DNA from: Halovulum dunhuangense
GTDB taxonomy: Bacteria > Pseudomonadota > Alphaproteobacteria > Rhodobacterales > Rhodobacteraceae
Assembly (NCBI RefSeq): GCF_013093415.1
Contig: NZ_JABFBC010000001.1
Location: 1-64,000 of the forward strand
Reading direction: 5' to 3'
Length of the DNA stretch: 64,000 bases
The translations under genes were made by a program, and so were the position numbers. Of this stretch, positions 25,699-36,115 are shown in pieces. The notes beneath the pieces are model-generated. The model saw only the letters and a list, made by a program, of their open reading frames with translations. It had not been told where the DNA came from and did no database searches. The first letter of the stretch is position 1, and every line of letters begins with the position of its first letter.

Positions 25699-26844
25699 TC
25701 AGCCCATGCGCCCCGGATTCAGGATGCCGCGCGGATCGAACCTGGCCCGAAGCCCGGCCGCGATACGCGCCAGCGGCGGCGCCTCGGGCTGGAACACGCC
25801 CAGCCGCGCCTTGGTCGCAGCACTCGCGCGCACCAGCGTCGCATGGCCCGGGATGCCGGCCAGCGCCGCGCGCACATCCTGTCCCTCGGGCACGCGGGCC
25901 CAGATCAGCCCGCCGCCCCAGTCGAAATGGCTGACCGTCTCGGGCCCCAGGGCCGCCCGCGCCGCCGGCCCGTCGCCAGGCTTGACCGAAATCCGCCAGA
26001 TGTCGCCCGCGCCGCCCGAAACGGCGCGCGCATCGCGCAGGCCGGCCCAGCGCGCCGCCACCTCGGTCGCGTCCGTCTCGATCTCGACCGGGCCGAACCG
26101 GCCCAGCTGGTCCCGCAGCGCCGCCGAGCGATAGGCGATGGACTTCTCGAAACCCTCCAGCCGGATCAGGGTCAGCGGCCCGTCCCCGGTCCCCGCCGGC
26201 AGATGCGCTGCCCCCGTCACGTCATAAGGAGAGCCCAGCGCCGCCGACATCGCCGCTACGGCCTCTGCATCGCCAAGCCCTGCAATCCGCAGCGTCGCGG
26301 CCGTCTCGGGTGCCGGCAGCAGCTTGAAGGACACCTCGGTCAGCACGCCCAGCGTGCCATGGCTGCCGGCCATCAGCTTCACCAGGTCGTAGCCGGTGAC
26401 GTTCTTCATCACCCGCCCGCCATTCTTCAGGACCGCGCCGCTCCCGTCCACGAAGCGCACGCCGATCAGGCTGTCGCGGCAGGCGCCGGCCTGGACCCGC
26501 CGCGGGCCCGAGACGTTGGCGGCCACGACCCCGCCGATGGTCGGCGCACCATCGGTCCCGAACAGCAGCCGGTGGTCCATCGGCTCGAAAGGCAGCCGCT
26601 GCCCCTCGGCGGCCAGCGCCGCCTCGATCTCGTCCAGGGGCGTGCCCGCCCGCGCGACCAGCGTCAGCGCGCCCGGCTCGTAGAGCGTTATACCCGACAC
26701 CCCCCGAAGCGACAGCGATGCGCCCTCGACCGGATGACCCAGCTCCTGGCGCGTGCCCCCGCCCTTGATGCAAAGCGCGCGCCCGGCCGCTGCCGCGTCC
26801 GCCACGATCCCGGCCAGTTCCGCCTCGTCCCTCGGTTCGATCAC
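25699..26844 (-). CDS. glcE: Glycolate oxidase FAD-binding subunit
   Basis: This protein of about 381 residues has a PCMH-type FAD-binding domain at its N-terminus (ALCIKGGGTRQELG, ALTLVARAGTPLDEIEAALAAEGQRLPFEP, GGVVAANVSGPRRVQAG). It acts with GlcD and GlcF in oxidising glycolate to glyoxylate. No ATG is available. GTG 26844 is preferred because GGAAGG lies 7 bases upstream; GTG 26859 and TTG 26868 are alternatives. The ribosome site is supplied by the repeat element at 26851-26874, so that element has become part of the gene's expression signals. Confidence 0.92.
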   Translation of the reverse strand: MIEPRDEAELAGIVADAAAAGRALCIKGGGTRQELGHPVEGASLSLRGVSGITLYEPGALTLVARAGTPLDEIEAALAAEGQRLPFEPMDHRLLFGTDGAPTIGGVVAANVSGPRRVQAGACRDSLIGVRFVDGSGAVLKNGGRVMKNVTGYDLVKLMAGSHGTLGVLTEVSFKLLPAPETAATLRIAGLGDAEAVAAMSAALGSPYDVTGAAHLPAGTGDGPLTLIRLEGFEKSIAYRSAALRDQLGRFGPVEIETDATEVAARWAGLRDARAVSGGAGDIWRISVKPGDGPAARAALGPETVSHFDWGGGLIWARVPEGQDVRAALAGIPGHATLVRASAATKARLGVFQPEAPPLARIAAGLRARFDPRGILNPGRMG

Positions 26845-26850
26845 GCGCCT

Positions 26851-26931
26851 GCCTTCCACTTTCCTCAAATATCCTCAGGGGGTGAATTGCCCCCGGCTAC
26901 CCGGGGGCAAGAGGGGGCGCGAGCGCCCCCT
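26851..26931 (-). repeat. Hairpin-plus-box intergenic repeat, copy 1 (glcD-glcE)
   Basis: A 24-base box at 26851-26874 (minus strand GGATATTTGAGGAAAGTGG then AAGGC) differs by one base from 54124-54147. It is preceded on the minus strand by hairpins GGGGG/CCCCC, GCCCCCGG-ctac-CCGGGGGC (26889-26908) and AGGGGGCGC-ga-GCGCCCCCT (26912-26931). It fills the glcD-glcE gap. The box ends in GGAAGG, used as the glcE ribosome site. Confidence 0.7.
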
Positions 26932-26937
26932 TCCCGC

Positions 26938-28371
26938 TCATGCCGCGCGCCGCGTCTCGGTCGTCTCCAGGGGGAATACCTTGGCCGGGTTCAGCAGCCA
27001 TTTCGGGTCGAACACGTCCTTCACCCGCAGTTGCGCCTCGATATCCTCTGGCGTGTATTGCGCCAGCATCAGGTCGCGCTTCTCGACGCCCACCCCATGC
27101 TCGCCGGTCAGGCAGCCGCCCACCTCCACGCAGAGTTTCAGGATCTCGGCCCCGAATGCCTCGCACCGCTCCAGGTCGCCTGGTTTGTTGGCATCGAACA
27201 GGATCAGCGGGTGCATGTTGCCGTCGCCCGCATGGAACACGTTGGCGACGTCCAGGCCGAATTCCTTCGACATCTCGCCGATGCGGCGCAGGACATGCGG
27301 CAGCTGGCTGACCGGGATCGTTCCGTCGAGGCACATGTAGTCGTTGATCTGCCCCATCGCGCCAAAGGCGGACTTGCGGCCCTTCCAGATCGCGGCCGAC
27401 TGCTCGGCCGACCGGCTTTCGCGCAGTTCGGTCGGGTTGTGGCGCAGGGCAATCTCCTTGATCTTCGCAAGCTGCTCCTCGATCTCGGCCTCAGAGCCCT
27501 CGACCTCGACGATCAGCAACGCCTCGACATCCGGGTAGCCGGCCTTGGCAAAGGCCTCGCAGGCGCGGATGCAGGGCCGGTCCATGAACTCGATCGCCAC
27601 CGGCAGCACGCCTGCCTTGATGATGTCCGACACGCAGGCGCCCGCCACCTCGTTCGCGTCGAAGCCCATCATGATCGGCCGCGCGCCCTCGGGCTTGCGC
27701 AGGATCCTCAGCGTCGCTTCGGTCACGACGCCCAGTTGGCCCTCGGAACCGCAGAGAACGCCCAGCAGATCGTATCCGGCCGCATCCAGATGCGCGCCGC
27801 CAAGCTCCACGATCTCGCCCTGCATCGTCACCAGCTTGACGCCCAGCAGGTTGTTGGTGGTAACCCCGTATTTCAGGCAGTGCGCGCCGCCGGAATTCAT
27901 GCCGATATTGCCGGCGATGGCGCAGGCAAGCTGGCTCGACGGGTCGGGCGCGTAGAAGAAGTCATCCGCCTCGACCGCGCCGGTCACGCTCAGGTTGGTG
28001 CGCCCGGTCTGCACCCGGATCACCCGGTTCGCGTAATCGGTTTCCAGCACCGCGTTCATCCGCGCGACGCCCAGGATGATGCTGTCGGCGGTCGGAAGCG
28101 CGCCACCGGCAAGCGATGTGCCCGAGCCGCGCGGCACCACCTTGACCCCCTGCTCGTGGCAGAAGCGCAGCACCGCGGCGACCTCTTCGGTGGTCGAGGG
28201 CAGGACCGCGGCCAGGGGCGGGCAGCGATAGGCGGTCAGCGCGTCGCATTCGTAGGCGCGCGTCTCCGCCGGATCCGAGATGACGGCGTCGGCGGGCAGG
28301 ATGCGGCCCAGGCCCGCCACGATCGCCTCCTTGCGGGCGAGGACGCTCTGGTCGGGGTCGGGCATCTGCAT
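26938..28371 (-). CDS. glcD: Glycolate oxidase catalytic subunit (FAD-linked)
   Basis: This 477-residue FAD enzyme of the GlcD/D-lactate dehydrogenase type oxidises 2-hydroxy acids such as glycolate. PCMH FAD motifs are VVPRGSGTSLAGGALP, PDPSSQLACAIAGNIGMNSGG and LLGVLCGSEGQLGVVTEA. The C-terminal domain has VFHAGDGNMHPLILFD (metal/substrate His) and GCLTGEHGVGVEKRDLM. RBS GGAGG lies upstream of ATG 28371. It heads the glcDEF operon, controlled by the dyad at 28402. The 2-hydroxyacid dehydrogenase at 47469 could use the glyoxylate produced. Confidence 0.96.
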   Translation of the reverse strand: MQMPDPDQSVLARKEAIVAGLGRILPADAVISDPAETRAYECDALTAYRCPPLAAVLPSTTEEVAAVLRFCHEQGVKVVPRGSGTSLAGGALPTADSIILGVARMNAVLETDYANRVIRVQTGRTNLSVTGAVEADDFFYAPDPSSQLACAIAGNIGMNSGGAHCLKYGVTTNNLLGVKLVTMQGEIVELGGAHLDAAGYDLLGVLCGSEGQLGVVTEATLRILRKPEGARPIMMGFDANEVAGACVSDIIKAGVLPVAIEFMDRPCIRACEAFAKAGYPDVEALLIVEVEGSEAEIEEQLAKIKEIALRHNPTELRESRSAEQSAAIWKGRKSAFGAMGQINDYMCLDGTIPVSQLPHVLRRIGEMSKEFGLDVANVFHAGDGNMHPLILFDANKPGDLERCEAFGAEILKLCVEVGGCLTGEHGVGVEKRDLMLAQYTPEDIEAQLRVKDVFDPKWLLNPAKVFPLETTETRRAA

Positions 28372-28401
28372 CGGGCACCTCCGCGGGAAAATGCTGGCGT
28401 T

Positions 28402-28424
28402 ATTGGTTAGGTTATCTGACCAAT
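28402..28424 (-). promoter_or_regulatory. Operator and promoter of glcDEF
   Basis: The 23-bp dyad ATTGGT-t-AG-gttat-CT-g-ACCAAT has half-sites identical to those of FadR-subfamily GntR regulators (PdhR, LldR: ATTGGTnnnACCAAT), here spaced further apart. A minus-strand promoter TTGCAA-N17-TAACCT overlaps it, so binding would cover the -10 box. This suggests control by a GlcC/LldR-like repressor, but no GntR gene lies in the window. Confidence 0.6.
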
Positions 28425-28466
28425 TTCAGGATTGCAAAGCCCATCTGCCCGCAGGATGCTGCGCCG

Positions 28467-29195
28467 ATGCCCGATCGTGCCCTTACCCTGATGCAGCTCT
28501 TCGCGCCGCTCGACTGGGCTGCGCTGGTCCTGCTGCTGGGCGCGATGCTGGGCGCCACGCTGCTGATCGAGCATCCGCCGGCGCGCCGCCTCTCCACCCA
28601 TGTCCTGATGCGGCGCTACCGGCGCGAATGGATGCTGGAGATGGCCGCCCGCGACGTTCGCATCTTCGATTCGCAGGTGCTGGCGATCCTGCGCCAGGGA
28701 TCCAGTTTCTTCGCCTCGACCACGCTGATCGTGATCGGGGGTGGCGCGGCGCTGCTGGGCCAGCCCGAGCGGCTGCGCACCGTCGCCCTCGACATCGTGC
28801 CCGAGTTGACCGGGCCGCTGATCGTCTGGGAGATCAAGCTGCTCGTCGTGCTGCTGGTCCTGCTTGCCGCATTTCTGAAGTTCGTCTGGGCGATCCGGCT
28901 TTTCGGCTACTGCGCGGTGATGATCGCCTCGGTCCCGAACACCGCGCCCGACACCGCAGCCAGCCAGGATGCGCTGGCGCTTGCCCGGCGCGCCGGCGAG
29001 ATCGGGATTCTCGCGGAACGCAGCTTCAACCGGGGGCTCAGGGCGGTCTATTTCTCGCTCGCCTCGATGGCTTGGCTTCTCGGGCCCGAGGCGCTGATCG
29101 CAGCCACACTCTTCACGCTCGGCATACTCTGGCGCCGCGAGTTCGGGTCGCGCACCCGCGCCGTGCTGCTGGCGGACGACCGCCCGCCGCGCTGA
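28467..29195 (+). CDS. DUF599 family membrane protein
   Basis: This 242-residue inner-membrane protein has four probable membrane helices (about 15-34, 80-98, 115-145, 205-225). The DUF599 features are RRYRREWMLEMAARDVRIFDSQVLAIL, STTLIVIGGGAALL and SFNRGLRAVYFSLASMAWLLGP. The molecular function of this widespread family is unknown. It is divergent from glcD across a 95-base gap that contains the glc operator, and converges on the GATase-like gene with a gap of 7 bases. Confidence 0.9.
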   Translation: MPDRALTLMQLFAPLDWAALVLLLGAMLGATLLIEHPPARRLSTHVLMRRYRREWMLEMAARDVRIFDSQVLAILRQGSSFFASTTLIVIGGGAALLGQPERLRTVALDIVPELTGPLIVWEIKLLVVLLVLLAAFLKFVWAIRLFGYCAVMIASVPNTAPDTAASQDALALARRAGEIGILAERSFNRGLRAVYFSLASMAWLLGPEALIAATLFTLGILWRREFGSRTRAVLLADDRPPR

Positions 29196-29202
29196 GAGCC
29201 GC

Positions 29203-31302
29203 CTATCGCCCCTCGATGCGCCAGGCGGCCAACACCAGCGCACCCGCCAGGAACAGCATGAGCCAGCCGGGCGCCAGCGCCGTCAGCCTTATGTCCTGCA
29301 CGTCATAGGCGTCGCGTCGGACCAGGCCCAGCCAGCCGCGCCCTTCCGCGGTGCGGTTCTCGGCCACGCGCCGCAGATCCGGCGTGCCCACCTCGTCGAA
29401 ACGCAGGATGCCGCCCCCGGTGGTGTCGGCCAGCGGGGCCAGAACGGCGCGGTCGGAGACCGGGTTCTCGAATTCCTTGGGCGCGGCGGGACCGACGGCG
29501 GTCACTGCCTCGATGGTTCCGTCGGACAGGCGGTAGATGCCGTTCTCGGTTGCCGCAAAGCGCGCCTGCCAGGTGCCGGGCGCGACTTCCGACAGGTTCA
29601 GCGCGAATGTCTCTCCCGACGGCCCCGTCACGGTCACGGGCGCGGCCGTGTCGCCCAGCGTGCGGCGCGTCACCGTCACCTCTGCCCCGTCGGGTTCGGC
29701 GCGCAGGACCTCCTCTTCGAGTTCCGGCTCCTGCATCAGCCAATGCGCCAGGCGGCGCAGCAGCTCCTGCTGCGGCCCGCCACCCTCGTAGCCGCGCGAC
29801 CAGAGCCAGGCATGATCCGATGCAAGCATCGCGATCCGCCCTTCGCCGGGGCGATCCAGCACCAGAAGCGGCCGGCCCTCGGGCCCCTCCATCACCGTGT
29901 CCCCCGACATCGCCTCCATGTCGATCAGGCGGAACCAGCGGCCCCAGCCGGGGGTGCCATCCTCGGCGGTGGGACGTGGCGCGAAATCGGTCAGGCCGTT
30001 CGTCACCGGATGCCGCTCGCCGATCGCGGACACGCGCGGGACAAAACCCTCTTCCAGCACCCGCGCCGTGGGCGCAGCGGGCAGCACATCGCGCAACGGC
30101 GTGCGGTACAGGCTTTCGGCCCCGGCAAAGGCCGGACCCGAGGCGATCAGCACCGCGCCCCCCTCGCGCACATAGCGGGCGATGTTCTCGATATAGAGCG
30201 AGGGCAGCACCCCACGGCGGCGGTATCGGTCAAAGATGATCAGGTCGAACTCGTCGACCTTGTCCATGAACAGCTCGCGCGTGGGAAACGCGATCAGCGA
30301 CAACTCGAACACCGGCACGCCGTCCTGCTTTTCCGGTGGGCGCAGGATGGTGAAATGAACCAGGTCCACCGCCGCATCGGACTTCAGCAGGTTGCGCCAG
30401 GTCCGCTCTCCCGCATAGGGCTCGCCCGACACGAGAAGCACGCGCAGCCGGTCGCGGATGCCGTTGATCGACAGAACCGCCTGGTTGTTGCGCTCGGTCA
30501 ACTCGCCCTGCGCGGTCGGGACGGTGATCTGAAGGACATTCATGCCGCCCCGGTCCAGTTCCAGCGGCAAGGTCTGGCTGGTATCGGCCAGGATGTCGAA
30601 GCGCAGCGGTTCGGCGCCGTTCACCGATACTTCCAGCGGTACACGCTCGGGCAGGTCGGCAGGGGCGCGGCCAAGGGTCTCGATCCGCAGGCGCAACTCC
30701 ACCTGCTCGCCGACGATGGCAAAGGCGGGCGCGGTTTCCATCACCAGCCGCCGGTCCCATTCATCGGCGCGCCCGGTCAGGATCACATGCACCGGCGCCG
30801 GAAACGCCGCCAGCGCCTCGGGGTCATGGACCTGCCCGTCGGTCACCAGGATGGCGCCGGCGATCCGGTCCTCGGACACCTCTGCCGCGGCCTCGGCCAG
30901 GGCGGAGAGCAGGCGGCTGCCCTGCGCCGCGTCGGCGCCGGCCGCGTCGGTTACACTGATCTCCCGTATCTCGAGCCCGGCCTCGGCCCGGGCGGCAAGC
31001 GCCTGAAGCCGGGCCGAAAGCTCAGGCATCAGCGCGCCCATCTGGTCGGGGCGCACATCGATGCCCTGGCTTGCCGTGGCGTCGGTCACGACGAAGGCGA
31101 TGTCGGGCAGGTAGGCGCGATCCTCCTCGCGCCAGCGCGGGTCGGCCAGCGCCGCCAACAGGACCAGCGCCGCCAGCCCGCGCAGCCACCAGCCGGTCAG
31201 GCCGCGCCACACGGCAAAGGCGACAAGCCCCGCGCTGAGCAGGGCCAGGGCCGCAAGCAGGGGCAGTGGCAGAAGGGGCGCGAAGGTGATCGTGCTTTCC
31301 AT
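29203..31302 (-). CDS. Membrane protein with glutamine-amidotransferase-like domain, MoxR cluster
   Basis: This 699-residue protein has two N-terminal membrane helices (about 8-28, 39-52) and one at the C-terminus (about 680-695). A VWA-like segment (YLPDIAFVVTDATASQ, AILVTDGQVHD) is followed by Ig-like regions and a class I GATase-like domain (LRVLLVSGEPYAGERTWRNLL, FDLIIFDRYRRRGVLP, YVREGGAVLIASGP). The catalytic Cys of true amidotransferases is not seen. It is the last gene of the moxR-DUF58-DUF4159 operon and starts 3 bases after the DUF4159 stop. The function is unknown; the cluster is usually linked to envelope or metal-insertion chaperoning. Confidence 0.85.
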   Translation of the reverse strand: MESTITFAPLLPLPLLAALALLSAGLVAFAVWRGLTGWWLRGLAALVLLAALADPRWREEDRAYLPDIAFVVTDATASQGIDVRPDQMGALMPELSARLQALAARAEAGLEIREISVTDAAGADAAQGSRLLSALAEAAAEVSEDRIAGAILVTDGQVHDPEALAAFPAPVHVILTGRADEWDRRLVMETAPAFAIVGEQVELRLRIETLGRAPADLPERVPLEVSVNGAEPLRFDILADTSQTLPLELDRGGMNVLQITVPTAQGELTERNNQAVLSINGIRDRLRVLLVSGEPYAGERTWRNLLKSDAAVDLVHFTILRPPEKQDGVPVFELSLIAFPTRELFMDKVDEFDLIIFDRYRRRGVLPSLYIENIARYVREGGAVLIASGPAFAGAESLYRTPLRDVLPAAPTARVLEEGFVPRVSAIGERHPVTNGLTDFAPRPTAEDGTPGWGRWFRLIDMEAMSGDTVMEGPEGRPLLVLDRPGEGRIAMLASDHAWLWSRGYEGGGPQQELLRRLAHWLMQEPELEEEVLRAEPDGAEVTVTRRTLGDTAAPVTVTGPSGETFALNLSEVAPGTWQARFAATENGIYRLSDGTIEAVTAVGPAAPKEFENPVSDRAVLAPLADTTGGGILRFDEVGTPDLRRVAENRTAEGRGWLGLVRRDAYDVQDIRLTALAPGWLMLFLAGALVLAAWRIEGR

Positions 31303-31305
31303 CGC

Positions 31306-34095
31306 TCAGTTCCCCAGCCGTTCCAGCAGGGCCGGAACATGGACCTGGTCGGATTTGTAGTTGCCGGTCATCACATGCATGATCAGGTTCACGCCGAACC
31401 GAAAGGCCAGCTCGCGTTGCTGCGCGCCGCCACCGCCGCGCCCGACGGGGAACATCGGCTGGCCGCTTGCATCGACCGCCCAGGCCGCCGCCCAGTCGTT
31501 CGCGCCGATCACCACCGGGGTCACCCCGTCATTGAGGTTGCGGAACGGCATTCCCTCGACTTCCTCGACCACGGGGGCAGCTTCGACCCAGACCTCGCCA
31601 CCGACATAACGCCCGGGGAAATCCTGCATCAGGTAGAAGGTCCGGGTCAGGACATGGTCGGGCGGGATACGTTCGAGGGGCGGAATGTCCAACCGCTCGG
31701 CGATCCGCTGGAGCATCCGGCCGTTCGCGGTTCCGCCACCCAGACGCCCGCCAAGATTTGCGTCCCGGGTATCGAACAGGATCATGCCGCCGGTGCGCAG
31801 ATACTCGTTCAGCCGTGCATAGGCCGCCTCGGATGGCACTTGCTGGGTCTCGGTCACCGGCCAGTAGATGAAGGGGAAGAAGGCCAGCTCGTCCCGTTCC
31901 AGGTCGACCGCTACCGGCGCGATCGGCTCGATCGCCGTGCGACGTGTCAGCACCTGGCTCAGGCCGGTCAGCCCCGCCTCGCTGATCTGGTCCACGCGCG
32001 CGTCGCCCGTGGCGACATAGGCGAGCACCGTGTCGTTGGTGGCGTAAAGGGCAAAGGCCTCGGCGTCGTCGTCCTGCGCCCGGGCAGGGCCGGGCTGCCA
32101 GACAAGGGCCAGCGCCAGCAGCGCCGCGGCGCCGCGCGCGACCCGGGGGCCTGTCAGCCGCCCGCTCAGCCAGAGCGTTGCAAGGATGTCGACCGCAAGC
32201 GCCATCAGGGCCACGATCAGAAGCCAGGGCTTCAGAGGGGTTTCGGGCTGCACGTCCATGCCTTCGACGACCACGCCCGACGGCAGCGGGCCAAGCGGCG
32301 ACAGGCTGTCGCCGGGGCGAAACAGGTTCACCGCGACCCGACGGCCAGCGGATTCGTAGATCCCCGGAGGCATCTCGGCCGAGGGGCGATCTTCGACCAG
32401 CCGGGCCCCGTCCACGCCGGACAGAAGCCGCGGCTCGGTCAGCGCACCGTAGCCGTCCAGCACCGCGACGGGTGTCCAGACCTGACCGGCCAGGTCCTCG
32501 GCGGCCGGCCGCGCCACCGCCGAGGAGACTGCGAGCCGCTCCAGCATCTGCACGAACAGCCCCGAGAGCGGCAGGCTCGACCATTCCGCATTCGCGGTGA
32601 CGTGGAACAGCACGACACGCCCGTCGCCCTGCGCCTGTCCGGTCACCAGCGGTGTCCCATCCTCGAGCGCGGCCAGCACCCGGTCGGGCAGCGTCGGGTC
32701 CGGTTGCGCCATCACCTGGCTCATCACCGTCACCTCGCCAGGTGCGACCAGCCCGAAGAACGGGCTGTTCTCGGCAAAGGGCCGCAGCGCCTTGGGCGCG
32801 CCCCAGGACATGGCGCCGCCCACGGTGCGTCCGCCCGCGCGCAGGCGGACGGGCAGAAGCGGATCCTCGGCCAGTTGCCCCTCGCCCGAGGCGGCGAGCC
32901 GCGGCCCGGCAAAGCGCACCAGCGTGCCGCCATCGCGCACCCAGTCGGTCAGCGCGGGGCGGTCGACTTCCGGAATCGTGCCGATATCGGCCATGACGAT
33001 CACGTCCGGCGCCGCGGCCAGGATGTCGGGCAGGGACGCCTCGATCAGGTCTGCATTCCCCTCCAGCGCGGTGCGCAGGTAATGCAGCGGATCGACCAGG
33101 CGCTGCGCCTCTCCCGCGTCGCCCCCGGCGATCAGCCCGACCTTGCGCCGCTTGAGTCCGTCATCGGCCAGCGCCACCGCCCCGGCAGAGCGCTGATCGG
33201 GGAGCGTGAGCCGCGCCACGCGGTTGCGCAGTTCCACCGGAAGATCGAGTTCCGCGTCCACCGTCGCCCCGTCCTCGGGCTCGAAGGTCAGACGCGTGCT
33301 GCCCAGAACCCGCTCGATCCCCAGCGGGTCGGGGCCGATCGCAGCGATCTCGACCGACGGGGCCGCGCCTTCGACGGTGCGCAGAAGCTGCGTGCGCAGC
33401 GCACCGTCCAGGAATTCGGGCGCGGCAAGCGCCAGGACCGGGCGATCGTCCCTGACCACGGTCAACCCGCCACGCGCGGTCAGCGCCTCGATCAGCGCCG
33501 CATCGTGCTCGGTCGCAAGCCCGTCAGAAAACCAGTAGCTCTGGAAATCCTCGTCACCGGCCGCGGCCAGCCGCTCGACAAATCCGGCACGGTCGGGGCT
33601 CCAGGGCCGCGGTGCCAGCCCTGCGATCCGCGCCCGCACCTCGGCCGCGTCGCGGAAACCGAGCGCTTCGTCCGCCGGCAACGGATCCGCGAGAGAAACG
33701 AGCGCCGCCGGACGCCCGTCGCGCGCGGCCTGGTCCAGGATCTCGGACGCTCGCGCCATGCGCTGTTCCCATCCCGGCGCACTGGCCCAGCCGCCATCCA
33801 CGACGACCAGCACCGGCCCATCGCCACGCTCGGTCGTATCGGGGTTCAGCACCGGGTCGGCAAAGGCAAGGATCGCGGCCGCCAGCGCCCCCATGCGCAG
33901 CGCAAGCAGCCACCATGGCGTTCGCTCGGGCATCCGCTCGGGGTCCATGAGGCCCAGAAGCAGGCGCACGCCCGGAAAGGCGCGTCTGGCGGGCGCCGGC
34001 GGCACGGCGCGCAGCAGCCACCACAGCACCGGAAGCGCTATCAGCGCCGACAGAAGCCAAGGCGTCAGGAAACTGAGGGCACCGAGCGACAGCAT
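31306..34095 (-). CDS. DUF4159 protein with BatA-like N-terminus
   Basis: This 929-residue membrane protein starts with a BatA-type region (LSFLTPWLLSALIALPVLWWLLRAVPPAPARRAFPG, LL.L.DPERMPERTPWWLLALR) with two helices. A degenerate VWA domain follows (VLVVVDGGWAS in place of DxSxS, so metal binding is doubtful), then GATase-like middle segments, a further helix pair near 630-670 and a C-terminal DUF4159 domain (FFPFIYWPVTETQQ, YLRTGGMILFDTRDANLGG). It begins on the base next to the DUF58 stop. Family members accompany MoxR ATPases; their exact role is unsettled. Confidence 0.88.
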   Translation of the reverse strand: MLSLGALSFLTPWLLSALIALPVLWWLLRAVPPAPARRAFPGVRLLLGLMDPERMPERTPWWLLALRMGALAAAILAFADPVLNPDTTERGDGPVLVVVDGGWASAPGWEQRMARASEILDQAARDGRPAALVSLADPLPADEALGFRDAAEVRARIAGLAPRPWSPDRAGFVERLAAAGDEDFQSYWFSDGLATEHDAALIEALTARGGLTVVRDDRPVLALAAPEFLDGALRTQLLRTVEGAAPSVEIAAIGPDPLGIERVLGSTRLTFEPEDGATVDAELDLPVELRNRVARLTLPDQRSAGAVALADDGLKRRKVGLIAGGDAGEAQRLVDPLHYLRTALEGNADLIEASLPDILAAAPDVIVMADIGTIPEVDRPALTDWVRDGGTLVRFAGPRLAASGEGQLAEDPLLPVRLRAGGRTVGGAMSWGAPKALRPFAENSPFFGLVAPGEVTVMSQVMAQPDPTLPDRVLAALEDGTPLVTGQAQGDGRVVLFHVTANAEWSSLPLSGLFVQMLERLAVSSAVARPAAEDLAGQVWTPVAVLDGYGALTEPRLLSGVDGARLVEDRPSAEMPPGIYESAGRRVAVNLFRPGDSLSPLGPLPSGVVVEGMDVQPETPLKPWLLIVALMALAVDILATLWLSGRLTGPRVARGAAALLALALVWQPGPARAQDDDAEAFALYATNDTVLAYVATGDARVDQISEAGLTGLSQVLTRRTAIEPIAPVAVDLERDELAFFPFIYWPVTETQQVPSEAAYARLNEYLRTGGMILFDTRDANLGGRLGGGTANGRMLQRIAERLDIPPLERIPPDHVLTRTFYLMQDFPGRYVGGEVWVEAAPVVEEVEGMPFRNLNDGVTPVVIGANDWAAAWAVDASGQPMFPVGRGGGGAQQRELAFRFGVNLIMHVMTGNYKSDQVHVPALLERLGN

Positions 34096-34997
34096 TCAGC
34101 CATGCCCCCCGACGGCCATGTAAAGCCACAGAAGCGCCTTGCGCGGGCTTTCCGAGGTATGGTGCACGCCGAATTGCCAGCCCGTGCGACGCGCCATGTC
34201 GGAAATGCGCGCGCGCCGCTCTGTCAGGCGCTGGATATACGCATCTCGCAGGGCACGGGCGCGCTGCGTCTCGAACTCAACGCTGCCACCGACAGACCGG
34301 AACACCGTGCGCCCGTCGAAGGGAAAGCTTTCCTCGGTATCGTCGAGGATCTGCAGGAAGCAGCCCGAGACGTTGCGCTCGGCCGCATGGCCGAAGGCAG
34401 GAAGGATCTCGTCCGGGTCGCCCATGAAATCCGACAGGAACACCGCCTTGCCCGATGCGGCATAGCGCGCCTGCGGCGGCACGCCGAAATCCGGCCTGTC
34501 GTCGCGCCCTTGGGCCATCGCCAGCGCCATGCGGCGCAACTGCGTCTCGCCCGAGCGGGGCTGTGCGGCGCTGGTACCCAGCAGCGAGACGCGCTCGCCT
34601 GCCTTGACCAGAAGCACCGACAGCGCCAGCGCCAGCAGTCGCGCGCGCTCTGCCTTGGTGCGGGGGGCTTTCGGCCCGCGGTAGTCCATCGACAGCGCAT
34701 CGTCGGCCCAGATCGATACGGTCTGCGCCGCTTCCCATTCCTTCTCGCGGATGAAAAGCGCGTCCGACCGGCCGGACCGGCGCCAATCCACCGCGCTCAG
34801 GACGTCGCCCGGCATGGCGCGGCGGTACTGCCAGAAATTCTCGCCCTGCCCCGCCCGCCTGCGGCCATGCACGCCGTAGGCCACTGTCATCGCCAGCCGC
34901 TCCGCCTCGGCCAGAAGGGGCGGCAGGCTGCCTGCCACCTTCTCGGCATCGCCGCGCAGCGCGACGGCGTGACGTGCGGTATCGGCGGGACTTTCGG

Positions 34998-35001
<4 letters not shown>
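34096..35001 (-). CDS. DUF58 domain protein
   Basis: This 301-residue soluble protein contains the DUF58 signature GENFWQYRRAMPGDVLSAVDWRRSG...LFIREKEWE and a VWA-like fold (QTVSIWADDALSM in place of a full MIDAS). It is thought to be a partner of MoxR ATPases in the assembly or activation of protein complexes. Its start lies within the moxR 3' end (ATGA overlap at 34998-35001), so the two are translationally coupled. Confidence 0.93.
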
Positions 35002-36020
<1,019 letters not shown>

Positions 36021-36115
36021 GCGCTGCTCCTTTCGCCGGGAAATCATGGCATCGGGGCCATGCGCCACTATACTCATACTCGAAAAATCTAACGTGGTCG
36101 CGGGAAAGGGCAACG

